From Clostridiales bacterium (lineage in GTDB: Bacteria > Bacillota > Clostridia > Saccharofermentanales > Saccharofermentanaceae): a stretch of DNA of 32,667 nt. The notes beneath the pieces are model-generated. The model worked only from the letters and a program-made list of their open reading frames with translations, was not told the DNA's origin and did no database searches. Below are positions 1 to 6,466 of the stretch, one piece after another. Numbering within the stretch: the stretch's first letter is position 1; each line of letters begins with the position of its first letter. The stretch is from assembly GCA_017620475.1 (NCBI GenBank), contig JAFZQI010000012.1:1-32667 (forward strand), written 5' to 3'. The translations under genes were made by a program, and so were the position numbers.

Positions 1-572
1 AAGAACCACTGGGTCATGTTCTTGTGTTCCACTTCGGTGTGGCAGCGCTCACAGGCACCATCGATGACCTGCTCATTCGCAAGAACCGTATTACACTGGG
101 GGCACCAGTTTACCGGTGCATTCTTTCTATAGGCCAGGCCCTTTTCGAGAAGTCTTAAGAAGATCCACTGGTTCCACTTGTAATACTCGGGCTTACAGGT
201 GGCAATCTCGTAATCCCAGTCATAAGTCGCACCCATGTTCTTCAGCTGCTGCTCCATGATCTCAATGTTGTGGAGCGTGCTGTCCTTGGGGTGGATGCCG
301 GTCTTGATGGCGTAGTTTTCCGCCGGAAGACCGAAGGAATCGAATCCCATCGGATGGAATACGTTATAGCCCTGCATTCTCTTCATGCGGGACCAGGAAT
401 CGGTAAGTGAATAGTTATACCAGTGACCGAGGTGAAGGTTTGCCGCAGATGGATAGGAGAACATCTCCAGTACGTACAGCTTTTCGCCCTTCTTGTTCGG
501 GTCATATTTGTAAAGCTTGGTTTCTTCCCATTTCTTTTGCCATTTGCGATCGATATCGGTTGAATAGGCCAT
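1..572 (-). CDS. leuS: Leucyl-tRNA synthetase, N-terminal part (truncated by window edge)
   Basis: Class I aminoacyl-tRNA synthetase that charges tRNA-Leu in the cytoplasm. Only the first 190 codons are present; the rest lies to the left of the window. The reverse-strand translation begins [17 protein letters not shown], shows the class I HIGH-type signature as HLGH (residues 47-50, after FSYPSAAN), the [14 protein letters not shown] block, and the CPQC...CERC zinc-ribbon pair of the editing-domain region near the cut end. The start is ATG at 572, with an AGAGGT ribosome binding site just upstream (AAAAGAGGTATCCATATG). An extended -10 promoter lies about 40 bases upstream, so the leader is only about 30 nt and there is no room for the T-box leader often found on Firmicute synthetase genes. 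Family assignment is very secure. Confidence 0.97.
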   Translation of the reverse strand, partial: MAYSTDIDRKWQKKWEETKLYKYDPNKKGEKLYVLEMFSYPSAANLHLGHWYNYSLTDSWSRMKRMQGYNVFHPMGFDSFGLPAENYAIKTGIHPKDSTLHNIEIMEQQLKNMGATYDWDYEIATCKPEYYKWNQWIFLRLLEKGLAYRKNAPVNWCPQCNTVLANEQVIDGACERCHTEVEHKNMTQWF

Positions 573-609
573 ATGGATACCTCTTTTCATTAGAAACTTA
601 CGAACAAAC

Positions 610-618
610 ATTATAACA
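610..618 (-). promoter_or_regulatory. leuS promoter, extended -10
   Basis: On the minus strand the sequence reads TGTTATAAT, an extended -10 element (TG-N-TATAAT) about 38 bases before the leuS start. No good -35 hexamer sits 17 bases upstream (AAGACG), which is tolerable for extended -10 promoters. An alternating CG tract lies just upstream at about 625-634. Confidence 0.55.
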
Positions 619-688
619 GATTTTCGCGCGCGCGTCTTTAGATGTTTTTATATGCGTTCGATAAGTGATAGTATTCTGTCTCCTTGAT

Positions 689-718
689 TTGGATACTCGG
701 GAAAGCGAGTGCTATAAT
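689..718 (+). promoter_or_regulatory. Promoter for the GLUG lipoprotein gene
   Basis: TTGGAT (689-694) and TATAAT (713-718) are separated by 18 bases, and the -10 is preceded by TG-C, giving an extended -10 (TGCTATAAT). The lipoprotein gene starts 30 bases downstream. It is divergent from the leuS promoter. Confidence 0.65.
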
Positions 719-747
719 TATCGTACTTGCATACCGGAGGTTACCTC

Positions 748-1830
748 ATGAAGTTTTCTCAACATAATAAGTCACTGGCCGTTATTCTTGCGGCGATGAT
801 CCTTCTTTGTTCGTGTCAGGTCAAAGAGGAAACGACCAAGAAAAAAGTGAAGAAGATCAAGAAAACATCGGCGGTAGAGGAAACGGTAGAAGAACCGTCT
901 GAAAAACCATCTGAAGACCCTTTTGATCCGGAAGGAACAGCCTCCGATCCGTCAAATCACACCATTGATACGTCGGCGCCAACGACCAATGCATCCGCAA
1001 GGATCGATATGGTGGACATTGCCGATACCGATTGGGCGAGCCGGAACTACCCGTATTTTCGGGTATCTACACCTGAACAACTCGCCGGTACCGTGGCGTA
1101 TCTGAACAAAAACGGATGCGGATATGATGACGGGGTTTTCGTGGAAATCGAGATCACCTGCGATTTAGATCTGGATGCTTACGAATGGCAGCCTCTACAG
1201 GATTTCGCCGGAAACATTTACGGGAAGAATCATACGATCAGGAATATTCACCTCAATTCACCCATCGAAGGACACAATGGCCTCATCGGCTGTAATGGCG
1301 GATTAATAGGTGTTTTCGACTTGAGCATCGTGGATGCGCAGGTGAAAGACGGAGATTATATCGGGCTCTTCGTTGCCCAGGGATACATGATCAACCTTGT
1401 AAATGTATTCGGAAGCGGAACGATCGAGTCCAATGGCAATTATGTTGGTGCCCTGGTGGGCCGCTGCAGCCCTTCGATGACTTACGAAGGCTGTTCCATG
1501 GACGTTTCGATCAACGGGGAACCGGCGGAATTCTTCTCTTATACGCAGGAGAATGAATCCCATGCAGATGAGTACGCCGAAGAGATCTATACACTCACTC
1601 TCAAGGATGACTACACCATCGTGCGTGATGATCCTTCGTATGAGCCCTGGAACCTGTGCTGGCGCATCATCTGTAACGGGACGATCGTTCTGGAACGTGG
1701 TGCGGATGATGAATTGGAGTATAAGTATTTCGGTGACATGCCGGGTACATATCAGGCCTATCTAATCGAATACGATCCTTCTTTTGGAGGGTATGTCCGA
1801 AGAAGCAATATCGTCGAGTATACGATCTGA
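748..1830 (+). CDS. GLUG-repeat surface lipoprotein
   Basis: Predicted 360-residue exported lipoprotein of unknown function. The N-terminus has basic/polar residues, a hydrophobic core (LAVILAAMILL) and a lipobox-like LCSC with the lipidated cysteine at residue 23. A Lys/Glu/Pro/Ser-rich linker (about 24-90) follows, suited to crossing the cell wall. The middle (about 145-245) contains repeats of GLUG type, e.g. HNGLIGCNGGLIG, GDYIGLFVAQG and GNYVGALVGR, which usually build short right-handed beta-helices. The last about 80 residues look like a beta-rich domain. The start at 748 is preferred to an in-frame TTG at 727 because GGAGG lies at 736-740 with ideal spacing and the signal peptide then begins correctly. 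GLUG domains occur in surface proteins; the ligand or role cannot be told here. It converges on the TraX-like gene with only 9 bases between the stops. Confidence 0.8.
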   Translation: MKFSQHNKSLAVILAAMILLCSCQVKEETTKKKVKKIKKTSAVEETVEEPSEKPSEDPFDPEGTASDPSNHTIDTSAPTTNASARIDMVDIADTDWASRNYPYFRVSTPEQLAGTVAYLNKNGCGYDDGVFVEIEITCDLDLDAYEWQPLQDFAGNIYGKNHTIRNIHLNSPIEGHNGLIGCNGGLIGVFDLSIVDAQVKDGDYIGLFVAQGYMINLVNVFGSGTIESNGNYVGALVGRCSPSMTYEGCSMDVSINGEPAEFFSYTQENESHADEYAEEIYTLTLKDDYTIVRDDPSYEPWNLCWRIICNGTIVLERGADDELEYKYFGDMPGTYQAYLIEYDPSFGGYVRRSNIVEYTI

Positions 1831-1839
1831 TTTTGTATT

Positions 1840-2682
1840 TTACGAAACGAGTGCGGCGATGATGGCGCAAACTCCGATGACAAGGGGATAGAAAAGGTAC
1901 AGTGCCCGATAGAAACGGGCGTCTTTCTTCCGTCTTTTGCCCGGTATGATCAGACAAAGAAGAAATCCGACAAGCGATGTCCATTCCCAAGTGATCGTGC
2001 CGGTCATGCGGAAGTAGATATATGTGTAGCATGCGGCAAAAGCACTGTAAAATATGGTGGCGACAAGGATCCGGGAATCGATCTTCCAACGGTGCAGAAA
2101 GTAAAAGATCAGAACGGATGTGATCGACATGACTGACATTGTCAGCGGAAGAAAGGTGATCAGGGTCATACAAATGGCGAAAAGCACGATCGCCAGTCCG
2201 TGAAGCGAGGACCGGGGCCATGCCGGAACCTTCATGCCTTTAGGAAGATTGTTGGCTTCCGAACCGGGAACCACGACATCATAGCGTGTTGATCTCGTGG
2301 TCTGGCTGGGCTGAAGAAGGTTCATGGAGGCGATACGGTCTCTGGGCAGAGATAAAAGAAGTTCGGCACCGAAAATAACACCGAAGGCGATCAGCCAGGA
2401 AAATACGATATTGAAGCGTTCCGGACGCGGGGATTTGTCCCAGAGAAGATAGGTGAGAAGCAGTACGGCCTGTGATAGATAGGCAGTAAAAGCCAGGCGC
2501 AGAAAGTACTTATATGTGTTTCTTGTCAGGAAGAATCCGTCGACCAGGGCCTGGGCAAAGAAGGGCATGGAAGCATAGCCGATGATCGTCATCGCGAAAA
2601 GCACTGAGGAAGGCAGTATTCCGTCAAAAAAGAAGGCGGCCGTCCCGAAGATCATGAACAGATATGCCAATATCTTCTTCAC
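1840..2682 (-). CDS. TraX-like polytopic membrane protein
   Basis: 280-residue integral membrane protein with about eight hydrophobic segments. The first third matches the TraX family pattern: an early TM, then a segment with FFAQALVDGFFLTRNTYKYF (small residue/aromatic, Gly-Phe, Thr-Arg-Asn, Lys-Tyr), and a last TM after FYRALYLFYPLVIG, like the conserved F-Y-P near the C-terminus of the family. F-plasmid TraX acetylates pilin, but chromosomal Firmicute members are poorly characterised, so no substrate is assigned. A polar loop of about 50 residues (about 115-170) interrupts the membrane segments. The start is GTG at 2682 with GGGGTG upstream; no competing ATG is nearby. It is a single gene convergent with the lipoprotein. 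Confidence 0.65.
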   Translation of the reverse strand: MKKILAYLFMIFGTAAFFFDGILPSSVLFAMTIIGYASMPFFAQALVDGFFLTRNTYKYFLRLAFTAYLSQAVLLLTYLLWDKSPRPERFNIVFSWLIAFGVIFGAELLLSLPRDRIASMNLLQPSQTTRSTRYDVVVPGSEANNLPKGMKVPAWPRSSLHGLAIVLFAICMTLITFLPLTMSVMSITSVLIFYFLHRWKIDSRILVATIFYSAFAACYTYIYFRMTGTITWEWTSLVGFLLCLIIPGKRRKKDARFYRALYLFYPLVIGVCAIIAALVS

Positions 2683-2723
2683 AATTTCACCCCAATTTGT
2701 AAAATGAATGCAATTAAGTAGCG

Positions 2724-2752
2724 TTGAAAGATATGCACATTTATTGTATCAT
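2724..2752 (+). promoter_or_regulatory. mreB promoter
   Basis: TTGAAA (2724-2729) and TATCAT (2747-2752) are separated by exactly 17 bases. The predicted start of transcription is near 2759, leaving a leader of about 60 nt before the mreB ATG. Confidence 0.6.
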
Positions 2753-2763
2753 TAACGTGCTTA

Positions 2764-2798
2764 ATTGTGCATTCACAATACGCATAAGCGTATTTTTC
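2764..2798 (+). promoter_or_regulatory. Two overlapping hairpins in the mreB leader
   Basis: ATTGTG/CACAAT (2764-2769 with 2774-2779, tetraloop CATT) is followed at once by ATACGC/GCGTAT (2778-2783 with 2788-2793, loop ATAA) and TTTTT. The two full stems share positions 2778-2779, so they partly compete. The second resembles a weak intrinsic terminator upstream of the mreB ribosome binding site. The function is inferred, not shown. Confidence 0.4.
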
Positions 2799-2820
2799 TA
2801 TATATTATGAGGTGTTGATC

Positions 2821-3831
2821 ATGGGTTTAGGATTAGATATCGGTATCGATCTGGGCACAAGCAGTGTCCTTATTTATGTGCGCGGTAAAGGCGTTGTGCT
2901 CAAGGAGCCTTCTGTAGTTGCCGTAAATACGAAGACGGGAACCGTTCTGGCAGTAGGTGAGAGTGCCAGCCTGATGCTTGGCCGTACGCCGGGTGTTGTT
3001 GAGGCGATCCGTCCTCTTCGTGATGGTGTTATTTCTGACTTTAAGGTTACCGAGGTTATGCTCAAGGCTTTTATCGGCCGTGTATGCCAGGGTATCCGTG
3101 CGACATATTTCCGTCCGACGATCGTTGTATGTGTTCCGTCGGTCATTACTCCGGTTGAGCAGAAGGCGGTTGAGGATGCCTGCCGCCATGCCGGTGCGAA
3201 GGATGTATTTTTGATCCGTGAGCCGATCGCTGCTGCTATCGGTGCCGGTATCGATATTACCAAGGCCTGCGGTTCCATGATCGTAGATATCGGAGGTGGT
3301 ACGACAGATATCGCCGTTATCTCTCTTTGTGAACCGGTCGTTGACTTCTCATTGAAGGTCGCGGGCGACAAGTTCGACGAAGCGATCGTAAAGCATGTTC
3401 GCCGTAAGCACAATGTTCTTATCGGTGAGAAGACAGCTGAAGAACTGAAGATCAACATCGGATGTGCGTATCCGAGAGAAGAAGAAATGACGATGGATGT
3501 CCGTGGACGTAACCTGATCACCGGTCTTCCGGCAACGGTTACCGTTTCCTCCACGGAGATGCTCGAAGCTCTTGAAGAGCCGGTAGCGGCGATCTTTGAT
3601 GCGGTACACTCCGTACTCGAGAGAACTCCGCCGGAGCTGATGGCGGATATCTCCCAGCGTGGTATCGTCATGACCGGTGGCGGTGCACTTCTTTACGGTC
3701 TCGACAGAATGCTCGCAACCAAGATCGGTATCGATGTATGCGTAGCGGAAGATACGGTTTCCTGCGTAGCCATCGGAACTGGTAAAGCCCTTGGCATGAT
3801 GGATAAGTTCGCGGCTCTTGGAGATACGTGA
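2821..3831 (+). CDS. mreB: Rod-shape actin homologue MreB/Mbl
   Basis: Bacterial actin-fold ATPase that polymerises under the membrane and directs the lateral peptidoglycan machinery. The 336 residues are full length for the family. Seen in order: phosphate-1 loop with DIGIDLGTSSVLIYV (about residues 6-20), the GKGVVLKEPSVVAV segment, phosphate-2 motif MIVDIGGGTTDIAVIS (about 153-168) and the adenosine motif GIVMTGGGALLYGLD (about 281-295). ATG 2821 is chosen because GAGGTG (2809-2814) sits six bases before it; an in-frame GTG at 2812 falls inside that site. No mreC, mreD or rodA follows, so this is a solitary copy of the kind annotated mreB, mbl or mreBH; which paralogue it is cannot be settled here. 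The next gene downstream is rho, behind its own promoter. Confidence 0.93.
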   Translation: MGLGLDIGIDLGTSSVLIYVRGKGVVLKEPSVVAVNTKTGTVLAVGESASLMLGRTPGVVEAIRPLRDGVISDFKVTEVMLKAFIGRVCQGIRATYFRPTIVVCVPSVITPVEQKAVEDACRHAGAKDVFLIREPIAAAIGAGIDITKACGSMIVDIGGGTTDIAVISLCEPVVDFSLKVAGDKFDEAIVKHVRRKHNVLIGEKTAEELKINIGCAYPREEEMTMDVRGRNLITGLPATVTVSSTEMLEALEEPVAAIFDAVHSVLERTPPELMADISQRGIVMTGGGALLYGLDRMLATKIGIDVCVAEDTVSCVAIGTGKALGMMDKFAALGDT

Positions 3832-3892
3832 TCCGCATTTCATTACCAAAAGAAGATACCTGATCCTTATTTGGTAGTCTAAAACAGAGAAT

Positions 3893-3952
3893 AGCCGGTG
3901 GAGCGTTTCAGAGGGACTGATCCCGATGATAAGCGACACCGGTTTTTGTTTT
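3893..3952 (+). terminator. Terminator after mreB with a kink-turn-like internal loop
   Basis: Outer stem AGCCGGTG/CACCGGTT (3893-3900 with 3937-3944, one G-U), middle stem CGTTT/AAGCG (3904-3908 with 3931-3935, one G-U) and apical GGGA-CTGA-TCCC (3913-3924), followed by TTTTTGTTTT. The asymmetric loop between the middle and apical stems (CAGA on one side, GATGAT on the other) has the sequence pattern of the P2 kink-turn region of S-box RNAs. The upper part therefore resembles a k-turn hairpin, while the base and U-tract make a conventional Rho-independent terminator for mreB. Confidence 0.6.
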
Positions 3953-4016
3953 GCTGATGGAGCACGGGGAATCGGATTCCCTGAGCGTGATCGAAGATCG
4001 GAGAGTACCGGATGTG

Positions 4017-4046
4017 TTGACAATTACGGGATGCAACAATTATAAT
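4017..4046 (+). promoter_or_regulatory. rho promoter, consensus -35 and -10
   Basis: Perfect TTGACA (4017-4022) and perfect TATAAT (4041-4046) with an 18-base spacer. Transcription should start near 4053, giving a leader of about 170 nt. TTGACA and the TGTCAA at 4046-4051 form an inverted repeat that brackets the promoter, and TCAACGTTGA (4048-4057) is a perfect palindrome over the start site. Either could be an operator, but no regulator is known. Confidence 0.8.
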
Positions 4047-4050
4047 GTCA

Positions 4051-4110
4051 ACGTTGAATGAATTGTATTGCAACGTATTTCTCCCATAGGAAACGGGAGA
4101 CGCAATACAG
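4051..4110 (+). promoter_or_regulatory. Structured 5' leader of rho with a sequestered SD
   Basis: A long stem-loop pairs TGTATTGC (4064-4071) with GCAATACA (4102-4109); inside it CTCCC (4081-4085) pairs with GGGAG (4095-4099). GGGAG is also the only Shine-Dalgarno-like site for the ATG at 4111. A competing stem ACGTTG/CAACGT (4051-4056 with 4071-4076) would hold the 5' arm of the long stem in its loop. The arrangement looks like a switchable leader, and rho leaders are known autoregulation sites in other bacteria. No known riboswitch class was recognised. Confidence 0.45.
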
Positions 4111-4206
4111 ATGAGGTGTAATGATTTTTCGCAATTGATAATTGAATATGTCTGCCGTGCTTTGGTGTGCCTTTGCGTACCTTTATGCGGCATATACAGA
4201 TTTTAA
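4111..4206 (+). CDS. Possible 31-residue leader peptide upstream of rho
   Basis: Short ORF in the rho leader, encoding a hydrophobic, cysteine-rich peptide (five Cys in 31 residues, including CLCVPLC near the end). A GGGAG-type ribosome binding site (4095-4099) lies 11 bases before the ATG and is paired in the predicted leader stem. The stop at 4204-4206 lies 18 bases before the rho GTG and only 4 before the rho SD. Enterobacteria carry an annotated rhoL leader peptide in the same place, but there is no sequence resemblance. An ORF this short may be chance; the position is the only support. Confidence 0.25.
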   Translation: MRCNDFSQLIIEYVCRALVCLCVPLCGIYRF

Positions 4207-4224
4207 CTAAAGAGAGGTATATCT

Positions 4225-6402
4225 GTGGGTCAAGAAGATTTTTATTCAAAAAGTAAGGAGTCATTATCTGCCATCGCCGTCGCGTTTAATCTTGTCACTC
4301 CCGAACAGGCTGAAAAGATGAGTCAGGCGGAACTGGCATCCATGATGGCTGAGACGCAGCGGAAAGCCGATGCCGATGAGGCACGGGGCAAAAGCGAAGT
4401 GGTCATGAGTGATTCCAAGACCGAGCCAAAGACCAAAGCGAAGCGAAGTGCTCCGAAAAAGAAGACCGAAGAGAAAAAAACGGATGAGAAACCGAGTGAG
4501 GAAACAGCTTCGGAGAGCCCTGTAAAAGAGGAAAAGGCGGAAGCTCCTAAACGCAGCCGTAAGACGAAATCGAAAGAGGAGACCAAAGAGAATAAAGAGG
4601 AAACTCCTTCTGTTTCAAACGAGTCTCAGCAAGACGGTACGGAAATAAAAGCGGAAGAGAAGAAAGCTTCCGGAAAGTCTTCGGACCGTTCGTCCAAAAA
4701 GAAGACGAAGACTAAAGAAATAACACCCGAAACGCAAAAAGAAGAGCTATCTAATGACCGGAAGATCGAGGTATCAAACGAGTCAAAAGAAGAGCTATCT
4801 ATTGAGCCTCAAGAAGGGCTATCAAATGATGCAAAAGATGATGCTTCAAATGAAAAGAAGGATGATGCATCAAAAGATCAAAAGTCTTCAAAGAAGAATT
4901 CCCGCGGAAAGAAGAAAGCAAAGAATGAGGACACTTCTGAGGTAAAAACGAAGGAGGACGCGCAGTCCGAAGACGCGGCGAAAGAGGAAAAGAAGGAAGA
5001 CACGGAGAATACGTCCGAAGTTTCTTCCGAAGAATCCTCCGAAGCATCTGTAAAGAATGATGGTGCAGCGGATAATGTGTCCCGTAATCAGGGAAAGAAT
5101 AAAAAGCAAAAGGGACGCCACAGAAGTGTGGAGATCCGTCCGGCCGGAGAGGCTTCTGTTCCTTCCGATACAGAGGATAGTACATCGGAAGAGAAGGCTT
5201 CTGAGAATAACGGAGAGAATGCGAAACCGCAGATCGAGCCGATCGAATTTGTCGGAGTATTGGAGATCGTTTCCGATGGCGGATATGGATTTGTACGCCG
5301 TGAGAATTATCTGCCGTCTCCGCAGGATGTTTTCGTACCGACGAACCTGATCCGCCGTTTCGGTCTTCGTATCGGTGACCAGATCCGTGGTTTTGCACTT
5401 CCGAAGCGTGGACAGGAGAAGAACCTGGCGCTGAGCTATATCACGATGGTCAACGATGTGGAACTGGATAAACTCGGAAGACGCCCGCATTTTGAAAGAT
5501 TGACGCCGATCTATCCGGACGAGAGATTCCGTCTGGAGACCGGAAAACAGGAACTCAGTACACGTATCATCGATCTGGTTTCTCCGATTGGTAAAGGCCA
5601 GCGTGGTATGATCGTTTCTCCGCCGAAAGCAGGTAAAACGATATTGCTGCAGAAGATCGCCAATGCAATCACACAGAACAGCCCGAAGACCAAACTGATC
5701 GTACTTCTGATCGATGAGCGTCCGGAGGAAGTTACCGATATGCAGCGCTCCATCAAAGGTGAAGTCGTGTACTCCACATTCGACAAGAAGCCGGAGAATC
5801 ATACCCGTGTCACCGAGCTTGTCCTCGAGCGTGCCATGCGCCTTGTTGAGATGGGTGAGGATGTCGTCATTCTTCTTGACTCCATGACCCGTCTGGCCCG
5901 TGCCTACAACTTAACGATCACTCCTACAGGAAGAACGCTTTCCGGTGGTCTGGATCCGGGATCTCTTTATGGTCCGAAGCGTTTCTTCGGTGCAGCGAGA
6001 AATATCGAGAACGGCGGAAGTCTGACGATCGTGGCAACCTCTCTCATCGAGACCGGATCACGTATGGACGAAGTTATTTTCGAGGAGTTCAAGGGAACCG
6101 GTAACATGGAAGTGTACCTTGACAGGAAACTCTCCGAGAAGCGTATCTTCCCGGCAATCGATATCAATAAGTCCGGTACAAGAAGAGAAGATCTGCTGAT
6201 GTCCCAGGAAGAACTGGATGCGGTATGGACGATTCGCAAAGCCTTCTCGCAGATGGAGACGGCGCCGGTCACCGAGACGATCATCAACCTGCTTCTGCGT
6301 ACCAATTCCAACGACCACTTCATCCGTTCAGTCAAGGTTTCCTTTGCGGATAAGGAAGTGTTCGATGCGATGAGAGGTACCGGAGCGAACGGGAAAGACT
6401 AA
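4225..6402 (+). CDS. rho: Transcription termination factor Rho with a long disordered insertion
   Basis: Hexameric RNA-dependent ATPase/translocase that ends transcription. The 725 residues are about 300 more than the usual about 420. Order: a weak Rho_N-type helical segment (about 1-60); a Lys/Glu/Ser-rich low-complexity insertion (about 65-335) that contains six contiguous octapeptide repeats (173-220); the RNA-binding cold-shock-like domain (about 339-410, GVLEIVSDGGYGFVRRENYL); and the RecA-like motor with Walker A SPPKAGKT (465-472), LLIDERPEEVTDMQR, SMTRLARAYN, the Q-loop region SGGLDPGSLYGPKRFFGAAR and the R-loop region EFKGTGNMEVYLDRKL. All motor motifs look intact. The start is GTG 4225 with AGAGAGG at 4211-4217. 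It is transcribed alone from a strong promoter with a structured leader, and ends at a strong hairpin terminator. Inserted N-terminal regions are known in Rho of Actinobacteria, Bacteroidetes and some Clostridia; in some they affect RNA binding or condensate formation. Confidence 0.97.
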   Translation: MGQEDFYSKSKESLSAIAVAFNLVTPEQAEKMSQAELASMMAETQRKADADEARGKSEVVMSDSKTEPKTKAKRSAPKKKTEEKKTDEKPSEETASESPVKEEKAEAPKRSRKTKSKEETKENKEETPSVSNESQQDGTEIKAEEKKASGKSSDRSSKKKTKTKEITPETQKEELSNDRKIEVSNESKEELSIEPQEGLSNDAKDDASNEKKDDASKDQKSSKKNSRGKKKAKNEDTSEVKTKEDAQSEDAAKEEKKEDTENTSEVSSEESSEASVKNDGAADNVSRNQGKNKKQKGRHRSVEIRPAGEASVPSDTEDSTSEEKASENNGENAKPQIEPIEFVGVLEIVSDGGYGFVRRENYLPSPQDVFVPTNLIRRFGLRIGDQIRGFALPKRGQEKNLALSYITMVNDVELDKLGRRPHFERLTPIYPDERFRLETGKQELSTRIIDLVSPIGKGQRGMIVSPPKAGKTILLQKIANAITQNSPKTKLIVLLIDERPEEVTDMQRSIKGEVVYSTFDKKPENHTRVTELVLERAMRLVEMGEDVVILLDSMTRLARAYNLTITPTGRTLSGGLDPGSLYGPKRFFGAARNIENGGSLTIVATSLIETGSRMDEVIFEEFKGTGNMEVYLDRKLSEKRIFPAIDINKSGTRREDLLMSQEELDAVWTIRKAFSQMETAPVTETIINLLLRTNSNDHFIRSVKVSFADKEVFDAMRGTGANGKD
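4741..4884 (+). repeat. Six in-frame 24-base repeats inside rho
   Basis: Six contiguous 24-base units encode octads EELSNDRK, IEVSNESK, EELSIEPQ, EGLSNDAK, DDASNEKK and DDASKDQK. Serine is fixed at position 4, the first two positions are mostly acidic, and Lys/Gln closes each unit. DNA similarity between units (e.g. GAAGAGCTATCT at 4741 and 4789, GATGATGC at 4837 and 4861) points to recent tandem duplication. Confidence 0.85.
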
Positions 6403-6430
6403 ACGCCTTTCCGCCTTGGTAGAAATGAAG

Positions 6431-6466
6431 ATGGCCGGGATGATATTCCCGGCCATTTTGTTTTAT
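6431..6466 (+). terminator. rho terminator
   Basis: Perfect 10-base stem ATGGCCGGGA/TCCCGGCCAT (6431-6440 with 6447-6456), 6-base loop, followed by TTTTGTTTTATT. It sits between rho and the convergent LysR gene, whose stop codon lies in the T-rich tail. It may also act on the opposite strand, where the U-run is weaker. Confidence 0.9.

Larger units (their letters stand above)
3832..4224 (+). other. 393-base mreB-rho intergenic region
   Basis: This non-coding stretch holds, in order: a possible TACCAAA/TTTGGTA stem (3844-3850 with 3870-3876); the k-turn-like terminator (3893-3952); a GGGAAT-CGG-ATTCCC hairpin without a U-tract (3967-3981); the rho promoter (4017-4046); a 10-base palindrome TCAACGTTGA at the predicted start of transcription (4048-4057); a stem-loop and candidate upstream ORF (4064-4206); and the rho ribosome binding site (AGAGAGG, 4211-4217). 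Confidence 0.7.

Noticed and set aside
624..634. CGCGCGCGCG tract as a functional Z-DNA element
   Set aside because: Alternating CG of this length can form Z-DNA, but it is short and lies just upstream of the leuS -10; nothing else supports a role.
573..747. T-box leader for leuS
   Set aside because: The predicted leader is about 30 nt, and no T-box (GGTGG/ACCGCG-type) sequence or specifier stem is seen. The same holds for metG.
3885..3955. SAM-I (S-box) riboswitch
   Set aside because: Only the P2 k-turn arm resembles an S-box; no GCAACC junction, P3/P4 or enclosing P1 is present, and the element sits after mreB, before rho.
3927..4046. 39-codon ORF in the mreB-rho gap
   Set aside because: It starts inside the terminator stem, has no ribosome binding site, and runs through the rho promoter.
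4799..5802. Long minus-strand ORFs under rho
   Set aside because: They are antisense shadows of the biased Lys/Glu/Ser codons and of conserved Rho motifs; no start signals or recognisable family.
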